From the NCBI GenBank assembly GCA_008711295.1, contig VUYV01000124.1, positions 2,281,429-2,345,428 on the forward strand: DNA of 64,000 nucleotides, in the 5' to 3' direction. The notes below the pieces were generated by a model. It had not been told where the DNA came from, ran no database searches, and saw nothing but the letters and a program-made list of their open reading frames with translations. A program made the translations under genes and the position numbers. Below are positions 11,301 through 23,212 of this stretch, piece by piece; position 1 is the first letter of the stretch, and every line of letters begins with the position of its first letter. This DNA is from Anarhynchus alexandrinus (taxonomy: Eukaryota > Chordata > Aves > Charadriiformes > Charadriidae).

Positions 11301-12997
11301 TTTAAAGTAGCCAAAGTTATTTGTTTAAGAAACTGGAAAGGCAGGCAGAGCAGACTGCATTGTGGAAAGCAGCAACTCTGGAAAAGATTTAGGAGTCAGT
11401 GAATAAATAATTCAGTTTGATCTTCTACTGTGATGCTGTGGCACAAAGAGCTAATTTAGTCCTTATGAATATAAACAGGGATGGTAGATGGTAGGAAGAG
11501 ATTATTTTACTTCTGAGTGTGGCACTGACAAGGCTAGTACTGAAATACTGGATCAACTTCTGGTGTCCACATTTTGAACAGGGCTTTAAAAATGGTATAG
11601 GTTGCAGAACAGGTTGAGTATATTAACTTAGCGCTTGAGAAAATGCCTTAAATGAAACTTAAAGATTTAAATCTTTTTAAAGGTACCAAAAAACCCATTA
11701 GTTATATATAAATACCTTCGTAAGAAGAAAATACTAGCTATTGAAGATTTTTATTGCAGCAAAGATACTAAAATTAGAATTAAGGTCCATTATAATAGCT
11801 GGGAACATCATTTGAACACAACAGCAATAAAAATGGGTTCTCTGTCTCTCAGAGACTGCTCCAGAAGGAAGGTAATTCCTGAATGCCAGTAGTTGAAATC
11901 TGCAAGTATCTTGTTGCTGCCATTATCAGTACCAGAGGATTACTGATTTTGTTGTTGTTTAAGAATTAACAGATTAGTGTACTGAATTGATTTACTTCAG
12001 TGTCTGTGAAGATACTAGTGGCTAAATACTTTGAGTTGTTTGAGAGATGACAAAGATGTTGGGAAAGAATCCCTCCTTAGTGACTGTTGTGACACTAAAT
12101 GGGGTTGAGATACTGTTCTTTCTGCCTTTAATCACTCAGTCCCTTCCATGCTCTTTTCTTTGTTGGTGCGTAGATTGCGACTGTCCTCCAGGTTGTCTAG
12201 CACAGGTAGAGCTACTTGCATTTAGTTTTATTCACATGAAAAATGGTCTTGAGAGTTTTTATTTCACGGTGAGTCTTCATCACTTAATGTTTTGTAGAGA
12301 AGGACAAAGTGCTGTTTGTTTATCATTAATGGAGACTGCCATGGGAAAGGATTTTAGTTAGAACAGTTTGTGCTAGGCATTTTATTCTGAGTGGATGTAC
12401 AGTCCAAAGCCAAGCTATAGTTTGCTCCTTTTCTTCTTGACATCTCAAAAGTCTTGTGTGCCATAGTTCAAAAATGTAATCAGAGAAACACAAGAAGGTG
12501 GGATTTGGTAATGGGTACAGCACAGCAGGAGTTCTGGTGGAAAAGCCTTCTTGCAGGAAGAAAGACAGCCTCCAGAGGAAAGTTCACAGAGCGTTGCTTT
12601 TTGCTGGTCTTATTTCTGGAATTTGTCTCTATTAAATAGTCCTGTAAATTCTTTCCTGGTCGTGTTTATAACATACCTCTTTGCACAAGATCTTCCTTAA
12701 CTGTGAGGTATTTCTTTCATGTGTGTTGCATTTGTACTTTTCTGATCCCGTAAGAAGACACTGATTTCTCATAGATGGAAAAGAAAGCAGGGCAGTTAAC
12801 AGTGCAATCAGACAGCAAACATGGTTGGGACTTACGAATACCTGTTATAAATAATCTCTTCTCCTCACCCTTTCTCCTCTCTCCAAAACAGAATCCTTTG
12901 TACCTGCTTGTGCTCCCTGTATGCTTTTTTTCAATCCTGGAGGAACCTACCAGCTCTTACCATGTTAGTGCCAACACTGTGTGTAGTCTCAGTCACG

Positions 12998-13018
12998 AAA
13001 AAAAAAAAAAAAAAAAAA
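12998..13018 (+). repeat. Poly(A) tract, 21 bases
   Basis: An uninterrupted run of 21 A. No retrogene or SINE body is recognisable immediately upstream (12770-12997 is unremarkable), so I do not call it a retroposon tail. Confidence 0.9.
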
Positions 13019-14012
13019 GTTTGAGTAGGGAAAGTGGCATCCACACAGCATGGCTGAATTCTTTCATTTATTGTCCTAAGGGATGCTGCTAGCTTCTACC
13101 AGGCAGTATTGGGAATATTTTCTTACGCAGCTGACTAGGTGGAAATGTTAAGCACTTCTGTCATACTAATGGGCCCCCAGTGGGGAATTGCTACATCTTT
13201 GGTGTGAAATATCTCTGAAGTAACTTTAGTATAGTGTATGGGAATTTAGCTACACAGCTGAGGCTGTATACATTCCTTTCATTGAGTGCCTCTAAAGAGG
13301 ATATAGCAAAATGGATAGTTTCGACGGAGGCTCTTGTCTCAGCAACCAGGCAAATTGGCTTTTTGCAAGAATATCCTCCTGTTTGTTTTGCTTAGCTTTT
13401 TCCTTTTTTTTGGCCAATTTCATAAACACTGTCTGGAATATTCTGTGACTGCCAGCGTACTTCCAGATGATACCCACATAGACACTCAGGCTAAATTTTA
13501 AATACTTTCAAAGACTGCGATTCAATTCTTGCATGTTCTTTGCTTCTCAAGTTACTGTCACCTGTCTTTATTTAATGCTGAAACTATACTGTACAAAAGT
13601 ACTCTGCAGTAGCAAATTACTGTCAGAGACTGGTCACTGTCTGTAGATTTATTCACAAGTTATTTGTTTACTGTATGTTCAGCAGTATTGCTGAGAAGCA
13701 GCTTTACTGTCATTGGCAATATAGTGGGGGGCTAACACCCATATTACTATTCTCATCAAACAGACAGGGGATGTTAGCCACAGAAAAGAAATAGGGATCT
13801 TTTTTTTCCTATGAGAAATTTGCCCAACAATACAAATCAAACAGTAGCCATTGATGTCACTGAAAAAACTATTTATAGCTGAAGGGGTTGAAGTTGCTCT
13901 GCTAACATTTAGCCAAAACTGTAGTTTCTACACAGAGAAAAGCATTCTGTTCAGCATATAAATTGACAAGTGTGTTCTGGAAGAGAGATGAGTGGAAAAT
14001 CAGCAGGTATAA

Positions 14013-14042
14013 AAACCTGTAGGTAAGAAACCTGTAGGTAAG
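14013..14042 (+). repeat. Perfect 15-bp tandem duplication
   Basis: AAACCTGTAGGTAAG occurs twice back to back at 14013-14027 and 14028-14042. Each unit holds a TAG/GTAAG splice-donor-like word. The exact identity implies a recent slippage event. Confidence 0.9.
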
Positions 14043-16667
14043 GAACAGAAGTCCTTAACTACACTGACTCTGTGTGAATATTACCTGAACTAACTGAGGC
14101 AAAGACAGAGGCAGCAGCATGTGAGAGGCAGATATTTTAACTCACCAATTCAGAAGGCTCAACTACTTAATAAGGTTGACTGCTGATTTGAAGGAGAGTG
14201 GTTACTTTAAAGTAGTTATTTCATGGCGTGGATTGAAGTTTAATTTTACATTATTGTCATAAACCTTCTCTAGTTGTTTCTTTTCTTATGTCTACACACT
14301 TCTGTTAGTAGTTTCATAGTGGCAACTGATCATTTCTTGTTGTGGTTATCTCTTAGCCCTTCCCTGTGATAGTCATCACAGCTTTTTTTCTCTCACATAA
14401 GAAACCTGTAAAAGCTTATTTTTCAGATCTCTTCAGAAGGAAAAACACTATGTGTGACTCATAGGTCTATTACATTTTGATCCTCGTACACTTCTTTTTT
14501 GATTAGAGTATCTTTTTATTATTAGAAGGACATACAGTGCCAAATTTTATATACACAAAGTGAAAAAGTTGTCCACACTTCCAAGTATTTATAGTCCTAG
14601 CAAGATGTTTGAAATAAACCTTCTCTGTGGTGTCAGCAGGCTTTTGAGGGCTCCAGACACGGACATGCTGTGGAAATCCATATGCTTTTCCTACCAGCCA
14701 CAGAACTGTCATTTTTTGCTCTTCCTTCACTCCTGCATTGCAAAACATCACATATCCCCTTCAGCCGAGCTCACCTTCATATAGTTGAAAAAGAGCCTGC
14801 AAACATCCCAAAAGTTTGTCCCTGGCTGCTCCTCTTTTAGAGGGTTCTGCTCCAGTAACTAGTAACCTTTACAAAGTTGAATATGTTATGAAGTTGGCAA
14901 GATCAAGCACTCGAAATTGGGAAATTCCTTGGTCCTATTAACTTGGCTAGGTCTCCCAAGCTGTAAATTCAGATAAACCTTAATAAGAAACACTTCTCTT
15001 TCTGGGGCACATTAACCATAGCTTGATAAAACTCCCGTATATAAGGGAAATGAAAACTAATTAAAAGTGGAATTTGCTGAATTTTGGACGTTTGATCTTG
15101 AAGGTGCACTACTGCACTCATGCTATTCTTTATATGCTAGATGTTTTAGAGTTTCATTTTTGCTCAAGAAGATAAGCTGAAAGTAGATGATCCATGGATT
15201 CTCTTGACTTTACCCATAGAACCTGTGAATCCTTTGGAATGAGAAGTCCGTCTTGGGTGATCTGTAGGAGTAAAGCATAAATGACACTCTGAGATTTAAT
15301 CCAGTTTTTAAGACATTCTTCATTTTAAGAAGGGAAACTGCTTGTCTGTTAAAAGGAAATCATGGCAAACCCAAATTTCTAGATGGAAATCTATCTGCCT
15401 AATGTTATTTTCTGTCATTTTAAAAATTCAAGGCTGTGTAACCATGTAGTTTTAACTGAGAGCTATAATTGTTTGGTTTACTGAGTAATTTGTATTGCTA
15501 TAGCATCTTCACACAAAACTATGAGAACACTCTGTGAACATTAATTGAACTCTGACACCTCTGAGATGGAGGCAAGTCCTGTTCTCATTCTTCAAATTGG
15601 GAAAATGATGCACAGACAAATTGGTGGTGCAGTCCCTTGATACACATCTTTTACAACATAGCCACCTAAAGATGTTTCTGTTCTCTCTCTGTCCAATGAT
15701 TCCTTCAGCTGTGCCAGTTAGGTGGTTTCATAGTCTTATGCTTAAATAGGATCCATTCATAAACAGTATGTAGTTGTTTTCCTAATCTATTTCATTTTTC
15801 TAATTGGGGCACAGCCCCACATAGTGCCAAACTGTCATAATTAAAGGGAAAACAACCTATGTGGAAAGAGTCTCTTAAACCAGTTTACCATAGGCTGATT
15901 AATTGTGCCATAGATTAATGGTGTTGCATCCCACTGAAGTAAGCAACAAAACCTGTGTTGGTTTCTTCACTGCAGTTTTTGCCAGTCTTCAGCAAAGGCC
16001 AAAAGAGAAGCAGATCTCTGAATACTTACATGCAAAAAAAACCCCCATTTCTTCCCTTAATGAACAAAAAAAAATTGTTCTGGCCATAGCATGCTGCTTG
16101 CTGACTTGCTTGTATACTAATAACATAAAAGCTAAGCATTCTTTAGTTGGAGAAAGTACTTCTTTTTAATCTGAGGATTAAATCCCTAATCACAGGCTAT
16201 TAAATTACAGATTATTAAATCACTAATTGCAGGAAATAAATTATGTCACATCCTAAACAAATTAAGTAACACTAAGTTTATATTAAGAAAATGAGATGTC
16301 AAAAAGGTGACTCTGGGAGAGAGTTGTAAAAAACCCAGTAAGGCCATATCAGAATGATAATAAAGTTCAGGTTTTCAATCACGCACACGACAGCAGATTC
16401 AGTGTTAGCCTTAACTCTGTACCTCTGCATCTATACGTTATCATAGAGTTCTTCAATATATCTTTTACAGTCTTCAAGCTGTTTTGATGCACTTGCAAAA
16501 CCAGACTGGTTTAATGCATTTCTTTCACTGCATCTTTCAGCTGTGAGGATATTCTTGCCTGGGTCATCTTTTATCTGCAGATGGGTTTGCTTACTATAAT
16601 GATAAGAAATAATTGTCTCTCTGAATTAGAGTAATTTCTTTCTGTGGTGCTCATCACAGAAAGAAGT

Positions 16668-16756
16668 TTAAAAAAAAAAAGTAAATAAATAAATAAAGTA
16701 AATAAAAAGTGTTAAGTAAGTAAGTAAATTTACTTTACATCAAGCTGTAAAGTAAA
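16668..16756. repeat. AAAT/AAGT simple repeats ending in an inverted repeat
   Basis: A poly(A) run leads into (AAAT)n and (AAGT)n tetranucleotides. The last repeats form a 14-base perfect palindrome (AAGTAAATTTACTT, 16722-16735) and a hairpin with 10-base arms, TTTACTTTAC at 16729-16738 and GTAAAGTAAA at 16747-16756, separated by 8 bases. Confidence 0.85.
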
Positions 16757-17756
16757 CAGGATTTTCTTATCCCTCCTTTCACATGTGGGGAACAGAGACT
16801 AAAGCCAAACACTTTTTGCAAGCGACCACCTTGAATTAGCTCAGCCTGAGCACCAATAGCTCTAAGTGAATTTTTGCAGATTTCAGTTTGTTTATTGTGG
16901 CACGAAGACTATCCCACAAGAGTAGGCTGACAGAGCATTATGGCTTTTACTTAATATCAAGCCAGGCATTTGAATCAGCAATTAAGAAATGAAGGTCTCT
17001 TTACATCTTTATTGGTACCTTTGCACCAGGCAAACCGTATAACAAGTGTCTTAAAAGTCAAGTGTGTGGCAAACGGTTGAACTTTTTTTTTTTTTGTTCG
17101 CTGTGCCTGTCTGCATAGCTGCATTTTTTTCTTGAATTTACAGCTTCTGTCAGTCCCGTACTTTTAAGAGGCAGTTTAGCTGATTTAGGAAGTGAATCAG
17201 TAGGTTTAATGGACTACACTGATCTTACTTTAAACAGCTAATTTTCAATATCCTTTGGGCTATTTGAGACAAGCGGGAATCGTGGTGCTGGTCTGATCTG
17301 ATTACATTTCATTGTAGTCTCCAATGATTGACTATTTAGTACATTTGAATTGCAAGAAAAAGCTTTTTGATTTTTAGATGCCGGTTCATATGGATTTCAA
17401 TCTAGTAAAAGCTGGAAGTAGTTACCATCTTTGTGTGATGTCTCCATGAGGTTAGGTGGGCAGAGTCCAGGTAGCCAAAAAGAAAAAAGAAATAACATGA
17501 GAAATTAAAAAGACCCAGCCGGTTAGAATGAAAGAAGATGACTTCATCTGAGAGCAGAACTAGCTGCTTGCCTGAATTCTCCCAGTACAGCTCAGGCAAT
17601 CTGAAGGAGTTGTGTAACTTTGCAGCTTGTGCTGCCCCTAATCGGTAGAAGGACTGTCAGTTTGGTCTTATTCTGGGCACTAAGACTAGTTTAGAATGTA
17701 GCTACGTACTTGCCTGTGGCCTACATCTAATGTAGCCATTTATTCTGGGGTGATAC

Positions 17757-18342
17757 TGTTGTAAGAATTTTCATGGCGGTGACCAAGCAAAACGGTTGGG
17801 TTTTGTTTGGTTGTATGTGAGGTAGTGTCGCTCGCTCCCCCCGGTGGGATGGGGGAGAGAATCAGAAGGGTAAAAGTGAGAAAACTGGTGGGTTGAGATA
17901 AAGACAGTTTAATAAGTAAAGCAAAAGCTGCACACGTGAGCAAAGCAAAGAAAGGAGTTCATTCACTGCTCCCCATCAGCAGGCAGGTGTTCAGCCATCT
18001 CCAGGAGAGCAGGGCTCCATCACGTGTAACAGTTACTTGGGAAGACAAAACATCGTAACTCCGAACTTCTCCCCCTTCCTTCTTCTTTCCCCAGCTTTAT
18101 GTTGCTGAGCACCATATCACATGGCATGGAATAGCCCTTTGGTCAGTTGGGGTCGGCAGTCCCAGCTGTGCCCCCTCCCAACTTTTTGTGCACCTCCAGC
18201 CTACTTGTTGGTAGTCAGAGAAGAAGAAGAGGGCTTGAATCTGTGTAAGCACTGCTCAGAAACAGCAAAAAAACACAGTCTCTATGTATTCATTAGAATC
18301 TTTAATTCTTTATATTTTAATTGACAAAAATTAACTCTGTCA
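17757..18342 (-). mobile_element. Antisense LTR of a second avian endogenous retrovirus family
   Basis: The segment reads on the + strand as the complement of a widespread bird LTR. Recognisable parts are AAGACAGTTTAATAAGTAAAGC (17903-17925), the GCAGGCAGGTGTTCAGCCATCT region near 17982, TTACTTGGGAAGAC near 18032, a TTTCCCCAGCTTTATG stretch near 18088 (a decayed TATA box on the minus strand) and CCTTTGGTCAGTTGGGGTC near 18136. On the minus strand ATTAAA at 17908-17913 would be the poly(A) signal. The end nearest 18342 is eroded and shortened, and no internal retroviral sequence or clear target duplication is seen, so this is an old solo LTR. Its sequence differs completely from the LTR at 3149. 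Confidence 0.82.
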
Positions 18343-20446
18343 ATAGATCTTACCTGTTCTGTAGTTTGAGGAAATGCCATTTACTGTGCATAACCCTTGG
18401 TTGTTTTATTCTGTCAGTATCTCACAGTGTGCTTTCCAGGTACCTTTATGGTTTCCACTGGAAACTGCAAAAATACTTTCTTGTACTGGTTTGTTTAGAT
18501 TGGATAGTTTTGAAGTATTTCCTGTTTTGGACAAACCTCCTCTCTGAAAAGCCTTCATAAAATTTCAGGGGCAGATTAGTATGAACTTTTGGTAAAGCTC
18601 TCCAGTATGCATGTCTCTTTTGATAGACTTCTTTTTGTAGCTTATCTTTAGATACTCCAAATTTTGTTGTATATATTTTAAATATTGATTCTTGTTCAGA
18701 CTTTGGGAGCTGAGCACCTTTGGGAATAGTTTAGATCCTCACAGCTGTGTGGTACCTTCGTGTTTAATAAAATCAGCATGCTTCCCTTCTCCTAAAGCAC
18801 AAGGTTATTTTCAGTGTAGTTTCCTTGAAGCTTGCGTTAGAATCAGATGTTAAATTCTGAATTTGCAACCAGAGTGGATAGTCACTGCTGTGGGGGATGA
18901 TGGGTACCTTCCGTCCTTGTCCTTCCTTCCATGTCAGTTCAGATCCATTCCAGTTGAAATGAAGTATCAGCTAATCATAAGATGTATAAAGTAGCAAAGA
19001 CAATTCTTCAGAAAGACCTTTGCTAACTCCGCTGTATAAAAAATTCAGTTGCTCCTACCTTGTGAAAGTCTGCTGTGTTTGTGCATGTGTTCTCATATAT
19101 CTTCTGTTGAATGTTGCCTAATTTCTTTTGATATCTGACTAACCTCATTGCAATTTCCTCAATTGTAGAAGTGGCAGAAAACTTTTACGTAACATGAACT
19201 AATAGCAGCAGGTCTGTGCTGTTCTAGCTGTTGAATTATTCTGCAACTATTATTCAAGTCCCTCAGTATTTGCCATTTATTTGGATGATTGATGGCAGGC
19301 AAATTAGACCACAGGCTCAGGGCAGGGTTAAGTAATTTCTAGTGTATTTTTACAGCATTTGCTGATACGAGGCCCTGATCACAAATCAGTGGTTTAAATC
19401 CCACTGCAGTATGTATCACTAATGGTATGCAGTATTGCCCTCTTCAGCAGCATGTAGAATAGCCCTGTTTCTGGCACTGGTGTGGACCCCCTCTTCAGCC
19501 TCCCGTTGGAGGGACTCCTCTTCAGAGTCCCATTATGTCTGATGCACCGTTCCAGACTGCAGGCTGGTATGTGAGACGTGAGATTTGTGTCTGCTGAGAA
19601 CGCACTTCTATGTCTCTGCCAGTAGGACTGTGAAGACGCAATATATGTTGGTCTTCTTCAACTGCAGCACTTGGTAGATGAGGTCAGGAGGGTGCCTGTT
19701 CTTCATTTTGTGCACCTCTAAGGCTAGATAAATACTGCGAGTCGTTGGTATTTCTGAGTGGGGATGATAAGAATAGGCAAGGAGGAAATTAAGATCTAGA
19801 TAGTTTTTAAGTATCTGACAGTTCGGCCCGTTAGCATATCTAACGACCTAGTGAGAGACCTATCTGTGATGTCTGGGTGCCATGAGAAACTAGGCAGCAC
19901 AAAGCATCACATACATCTCTCAAGTTAAACCACATGGATTGAAGTGGATTGCACTGTTACTGTCTCTCTGTGTGCTGGGTAATTCATCTTTTCCCGTATG
20001 CTTTGCATCTGTGCTGACAGGATACTTCAGGTCACTAATTACTAATCTTCTGTTTGAGCTATACCAATGCTTATCACTCCTACTTCAGTACTTGGCAGAC
20101 TTGCAGTTGAAGAACAGGTTTGGAAAACAAGGTGAGAGAAGAAAGAAAAAATGAATACAAGACATCTTCAGTCATGTTCAGATGCTACAGTGCTTCTTGT
20201 CCTTACATGTTATTTATCTGTTGATAAGCAGATGCAGTAATGCCCACCCTAGTCATTTATGTAATTGTATGGGTAACTCCCAAATTTTTTTTCCTTGTGG
20301 AAATTATCTTGCGGGGTAGATGAAAGTTCATCAACCCAATAGTAATACTGAGTTTCCTGTGCCAAAAGAAAGCAACTTTGAGTAATGTGTACTTCAAATT
20401 ATGGGGCTATCAAGGTGACACTGTTATTTTTACTGTTTATCTGCAG
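18343..20446. other. COX16 intron, no other features
   Basis: Non-coding sequence from the LTR to the terminal exon. The open frames at 18321-18560 and 19939-20154 look like chance runs with no recognised motif. The last bases form the acceptor of the terminal COX16 exon. Confidence 0.6.
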
Positions 20447-20563
20447 AAGCTGGAAAAGTCTGACTTGGATAACTGGGAGAACATCAGAGGACCCCGTCTG
20501 TGGGAAGATTCCAGGACTGTTCAGAAGCAAAGGCGGGAGGCTCTCGGTCTCAAGACAGAGTGA
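20447..20563 (+). CDS. COX16: COX16, terminal coding exon with stop (38 codons)
   Basis: This exon encodes the C-terminal end of the cytochrome c oxidase assembly factor COX16. It is entered through TTTATCTGCAG, stays in phase 0 with the exon ending at 6645, and stops at TGA 20561-20563. The diagnostic motif is WENIRGPRLWED, which matches human WKNIRGPRPWED as I recall it. The length of 38 residues after the junction equals the human one. The extreme C-terminus (after WED) diverges and is rich in Arg and Lys here, ending LGLKTE. One position in the conserved motif differs, Leu for Pro in GPRxWED. That could be a species difference or an assembly error. Together the two exons give 59 of about 106 expected residues. 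No frameshift or internal stop is present, so the gene looks functional. Confidence 0.9.
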   Translation, partial: KLEKSDLDNWENIRGPRLWEDSRTVQKQRREALGLKTE

Positions 20564-20797
20564 TTGAGGAAGCCTACTTCGGTGCCTCTGCAAGAAAAAA
20601 AAAGTCTCAGGCTGGACTGTTTTATCTTTTAATCCAGTGTCAGGAACAGACATGAGAGTGGGGGATTGCACTGAGCAATTAATGCTGGTGTATATATAAG
20701 TAACTGTGAGATCAATCCAACAGGCACTGTATTATATGAAGTTCTTTGTTTGTATCCATTTGCACAGAGTTCCACAGGCTGTACATATGAATTCTCG

Positions 20798-20803
20798 ATT
20801 AAA
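20798..20803 (+). terminator. COX16: Possible poly(A) signal ATTAAA for COX16
   Basis: ATTAAA, the commonest variant of the AATAAA signal, lies 235 bases after the COX16 stop codon. A T-rich stretch (CCTTGTTTTTC) follows about 35 bases further on. A canonical AATAAA at 22037-22042 is an alternative and would give a 3' UTR of about 1.5 kb. Sequence alone cannot choose between them. Confidence 0.3.
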
Positions 20804-21306
20804 AAAATAGCTGATTATTCTACCAAGAATATCCCCTTGTTTTTCAATCCCTATCATTCAAAAATGAGAAGCTTCAGCAAAGAATAACATTTTAGGAGTT
20901 GCTTGTCAGTGCCAGAAGTTGTCATCCTAATGAGAACAACAGTGCTGTCATTTAGATGTGTGTGACCAGATAAATGCTCCTTCAGGGAGCCCCTGCATGA
21001 CTTCAGGCTCTTAAGCTCGGAAGGGACTCCACAGGCATATGAGCTGTTCAGAACAGCGAGTCCATTTTTGGCTAAATAATATTCTTGTGTTTTATTTCCA
21101 GGAACTTGACTGTACAGTGTGTTAGCTGGTAACTGGTCAAATAACATTTGTTTAGCTGAGGTTAGATTTTTGTGATTGGTTTATTGATACCTTTGTGCAG
21201 GCAGGACCTTTGCACTGGAGCTTCTCAGTTTAAGTTGGAAGAATTCTTCCCACGAGGAGCTGTGCTGTTTCTCTGTGAGAAAGTATTGTAGCAGAATCTT
21301 CTCGAA

Positions 21307-21352
21307 CCACTATATAGTGGCAAAGCTCATCTTACATGTATTAATACATGTA
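21307..21352. repeat. Two adjacent perfect palindromes
   Basis: CCACTATATAGTGG (21307-21320) is a perfect 14-base palindrome. Twelve bases later, 21333-21352 is a perfect 20-base palindrome with half-site TACATGTATT. Both read identically on the two strands and have no spacer. No known element boundary is recognised around them. Confidence 0.9.
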
Positions 21353-23190
21353 TATTTGTGCATGGGCACATAAATCTTTTATCTTTTGATGAATTCTTCC
21401 GAAATGCTTGTCTTTTTATATTTGTAGTTATGTGCTAAATGTTTGCTGTTGGAGGAAACCACGCTAACATTCAGGACACTTCAGCTGAGACAGTTCAAGG
21501 AAGAAGCATCTGGTCAATTTTTCAAATGAAATGAAGCTTTTGATAAGGTGTTACAACAGACTTGTAAAACTCCTCATCAGAGGAATGGAGTAGTAGAGTA
21601 CAGATTAACAGTAGATTCTAGTTTCAAAGCATTCAGTGACACCTATGTGTAAATCCTTTTGGAACTGTCTTTGGAAGAGGTGTGGTCTTATTCCTCTCTG
21701 CAAGATGTATCAAATGCAATCTAAATGTCCTTTTGGACACTTTATTTAGGTTAGCCTCCTTGTCCTCATGTAAATCTTCCCTTAGCATTTAATTTTCTTC
21801 AGTCTCTCAGTGATGAGGTCTAGTCTTTCCTTCAGGAAGAAGAATCAACATTGTTTTTCAAGAGTTGTAAAGCAATTCACAAAGCATTAGATGAAATATC
21901 TTAGCCGTGTTTTGTGCATGTTTTCTTCTCATAGAGTTGAGAAGACCATCAGAAAGTGTTGCATGGTATCTGGAACAAGGTTGGAGCCATGGGTTTGTGT
22001 GTTTCTGTGTTCAATATCATACATATCTGGGTTCTAAATAAATGTAATAACAAATTCAACCAACCAGGAGAGGAACAAGAGGAGCAATACAAGAGTGAGG
22101 TAATCATAAATGCTATAGGAAAACAACTGAAAAACTAGAATACGGAGGCATTAAGCTGTGCTAGACCTAGACAAGAAGGAAATTGGTTTAATTGTTTTGT
22201 CATTAGTTCTACCTAAAAGATAAAACTATTAGGCAAATCAGATATAAAATAGGACAAATAAGGAGTAATTAAAACTGTGTACCTTGCTAAGCATTTTTTG
22301 ACTCTTAAATTCAAATTCTGGTGCAGTTCCGCCAACAGCAGCAAGCTGATTGCTCAAAGGACATCAATGCATTGACTACGCCGACAGAGTATTCTCCAAG
22401 TTAGGGCTTCTGCAGCATCACTGTTACTTTTGTGGTACCATCTGGACTACTGGAAATGGTTCTTTACATTCCCTGGTATAGATCCATCCTGTGTGGGCTC
22501 TGCAAATTCATCATGTCTTTTCCAGAGGATACACATTTTCCTTTTCCCAGCACTGATTGAAGGAGGGGGGAAGTTGCCATTTCTTTGTATATGGAGTGGC
22601 ATGATGAGCTCCCAGGCTTGCAACATTGGCTCACAATGTGGACCAGCACTACCCCTGAAATAAACACATGGAGTTCTAGGAAAAACATGTGTAGGAAAAG
22701 CTACCCCTTCCCCCAGGGGAAGAAGCAAAGATATTCCTCTTTCATGAAGCCCTCAGGCTTATCAGTTTTCTTGATGAACAAAACACTCACTGAAATACGC
22801 TGTGTGTATTTAGTAATTTGATATTTTGGGAATGATCATCTTATTTCCGCAGGTCTGGAATGTAATTTTAAATAATTTTATGTCATAAGTAAGGACCCAG
22901 TTTTAGTTGGTCGCTTGCTGGTTGTGGGGTCCCCCCACCCCTCCCTTTTTCATGGACACTAAATTTCCTGCAGTTTCTGAGGTCTTATTTGTAACTTCCT
23001 TTGAAGCGGCATCTCTGGAAAGTGATGGATTTATCTTAGCATCTCTCAGAAACGCTGACATGCAGTTTGAAAACTTTCCAACTTGCCCTCTTCTTCAACT
23101 TCCCTTTTAAGAGACAGCCAGTATCTATTGACAGTCCACTAAAAAAAAATCCCACATTTTTTTTAATCCTGTTGACTCATTTATGAATTA

Positions 23191-23212
23191 AAAAAACAAA
23201 ACAAAACAAAAC
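23191..23212 (+). repeat. (CAAAA)n microsatellite
   Basis: A short A-rich run followed by three to four CAAAA units. Simple sequence, with no gene attached. Confidence 0.8.

Larger units (their letters stand above)
6646..20446 (+). other. COX16: COX16 last intron (13.8 kb)
   Basis: This is the sequence between the GTAAAA donor and the CTGCAG acceptor of the two recognised COX16 exons. It is AT-rich and open to repeats. It contains a CR1 copy at 10475-11300, an antisense LTR at about 17757-18342, a 21-base poly(A) at 12998-13018 and an AAAT/AAGT simple-sequence patch near 16668-16738. No other exon with matching splice sites and a recognisable protein was seen in 6646-10474, 11301-17756 or 18343-20446. 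Confidence 0.8.

Noticed and set aside
12770..13018. Processed pseudogene ending in the 21-base poly(A)
   Set aside because: Upstream sequence shows no similarity to a known mRNA and no target-site duplication was found.
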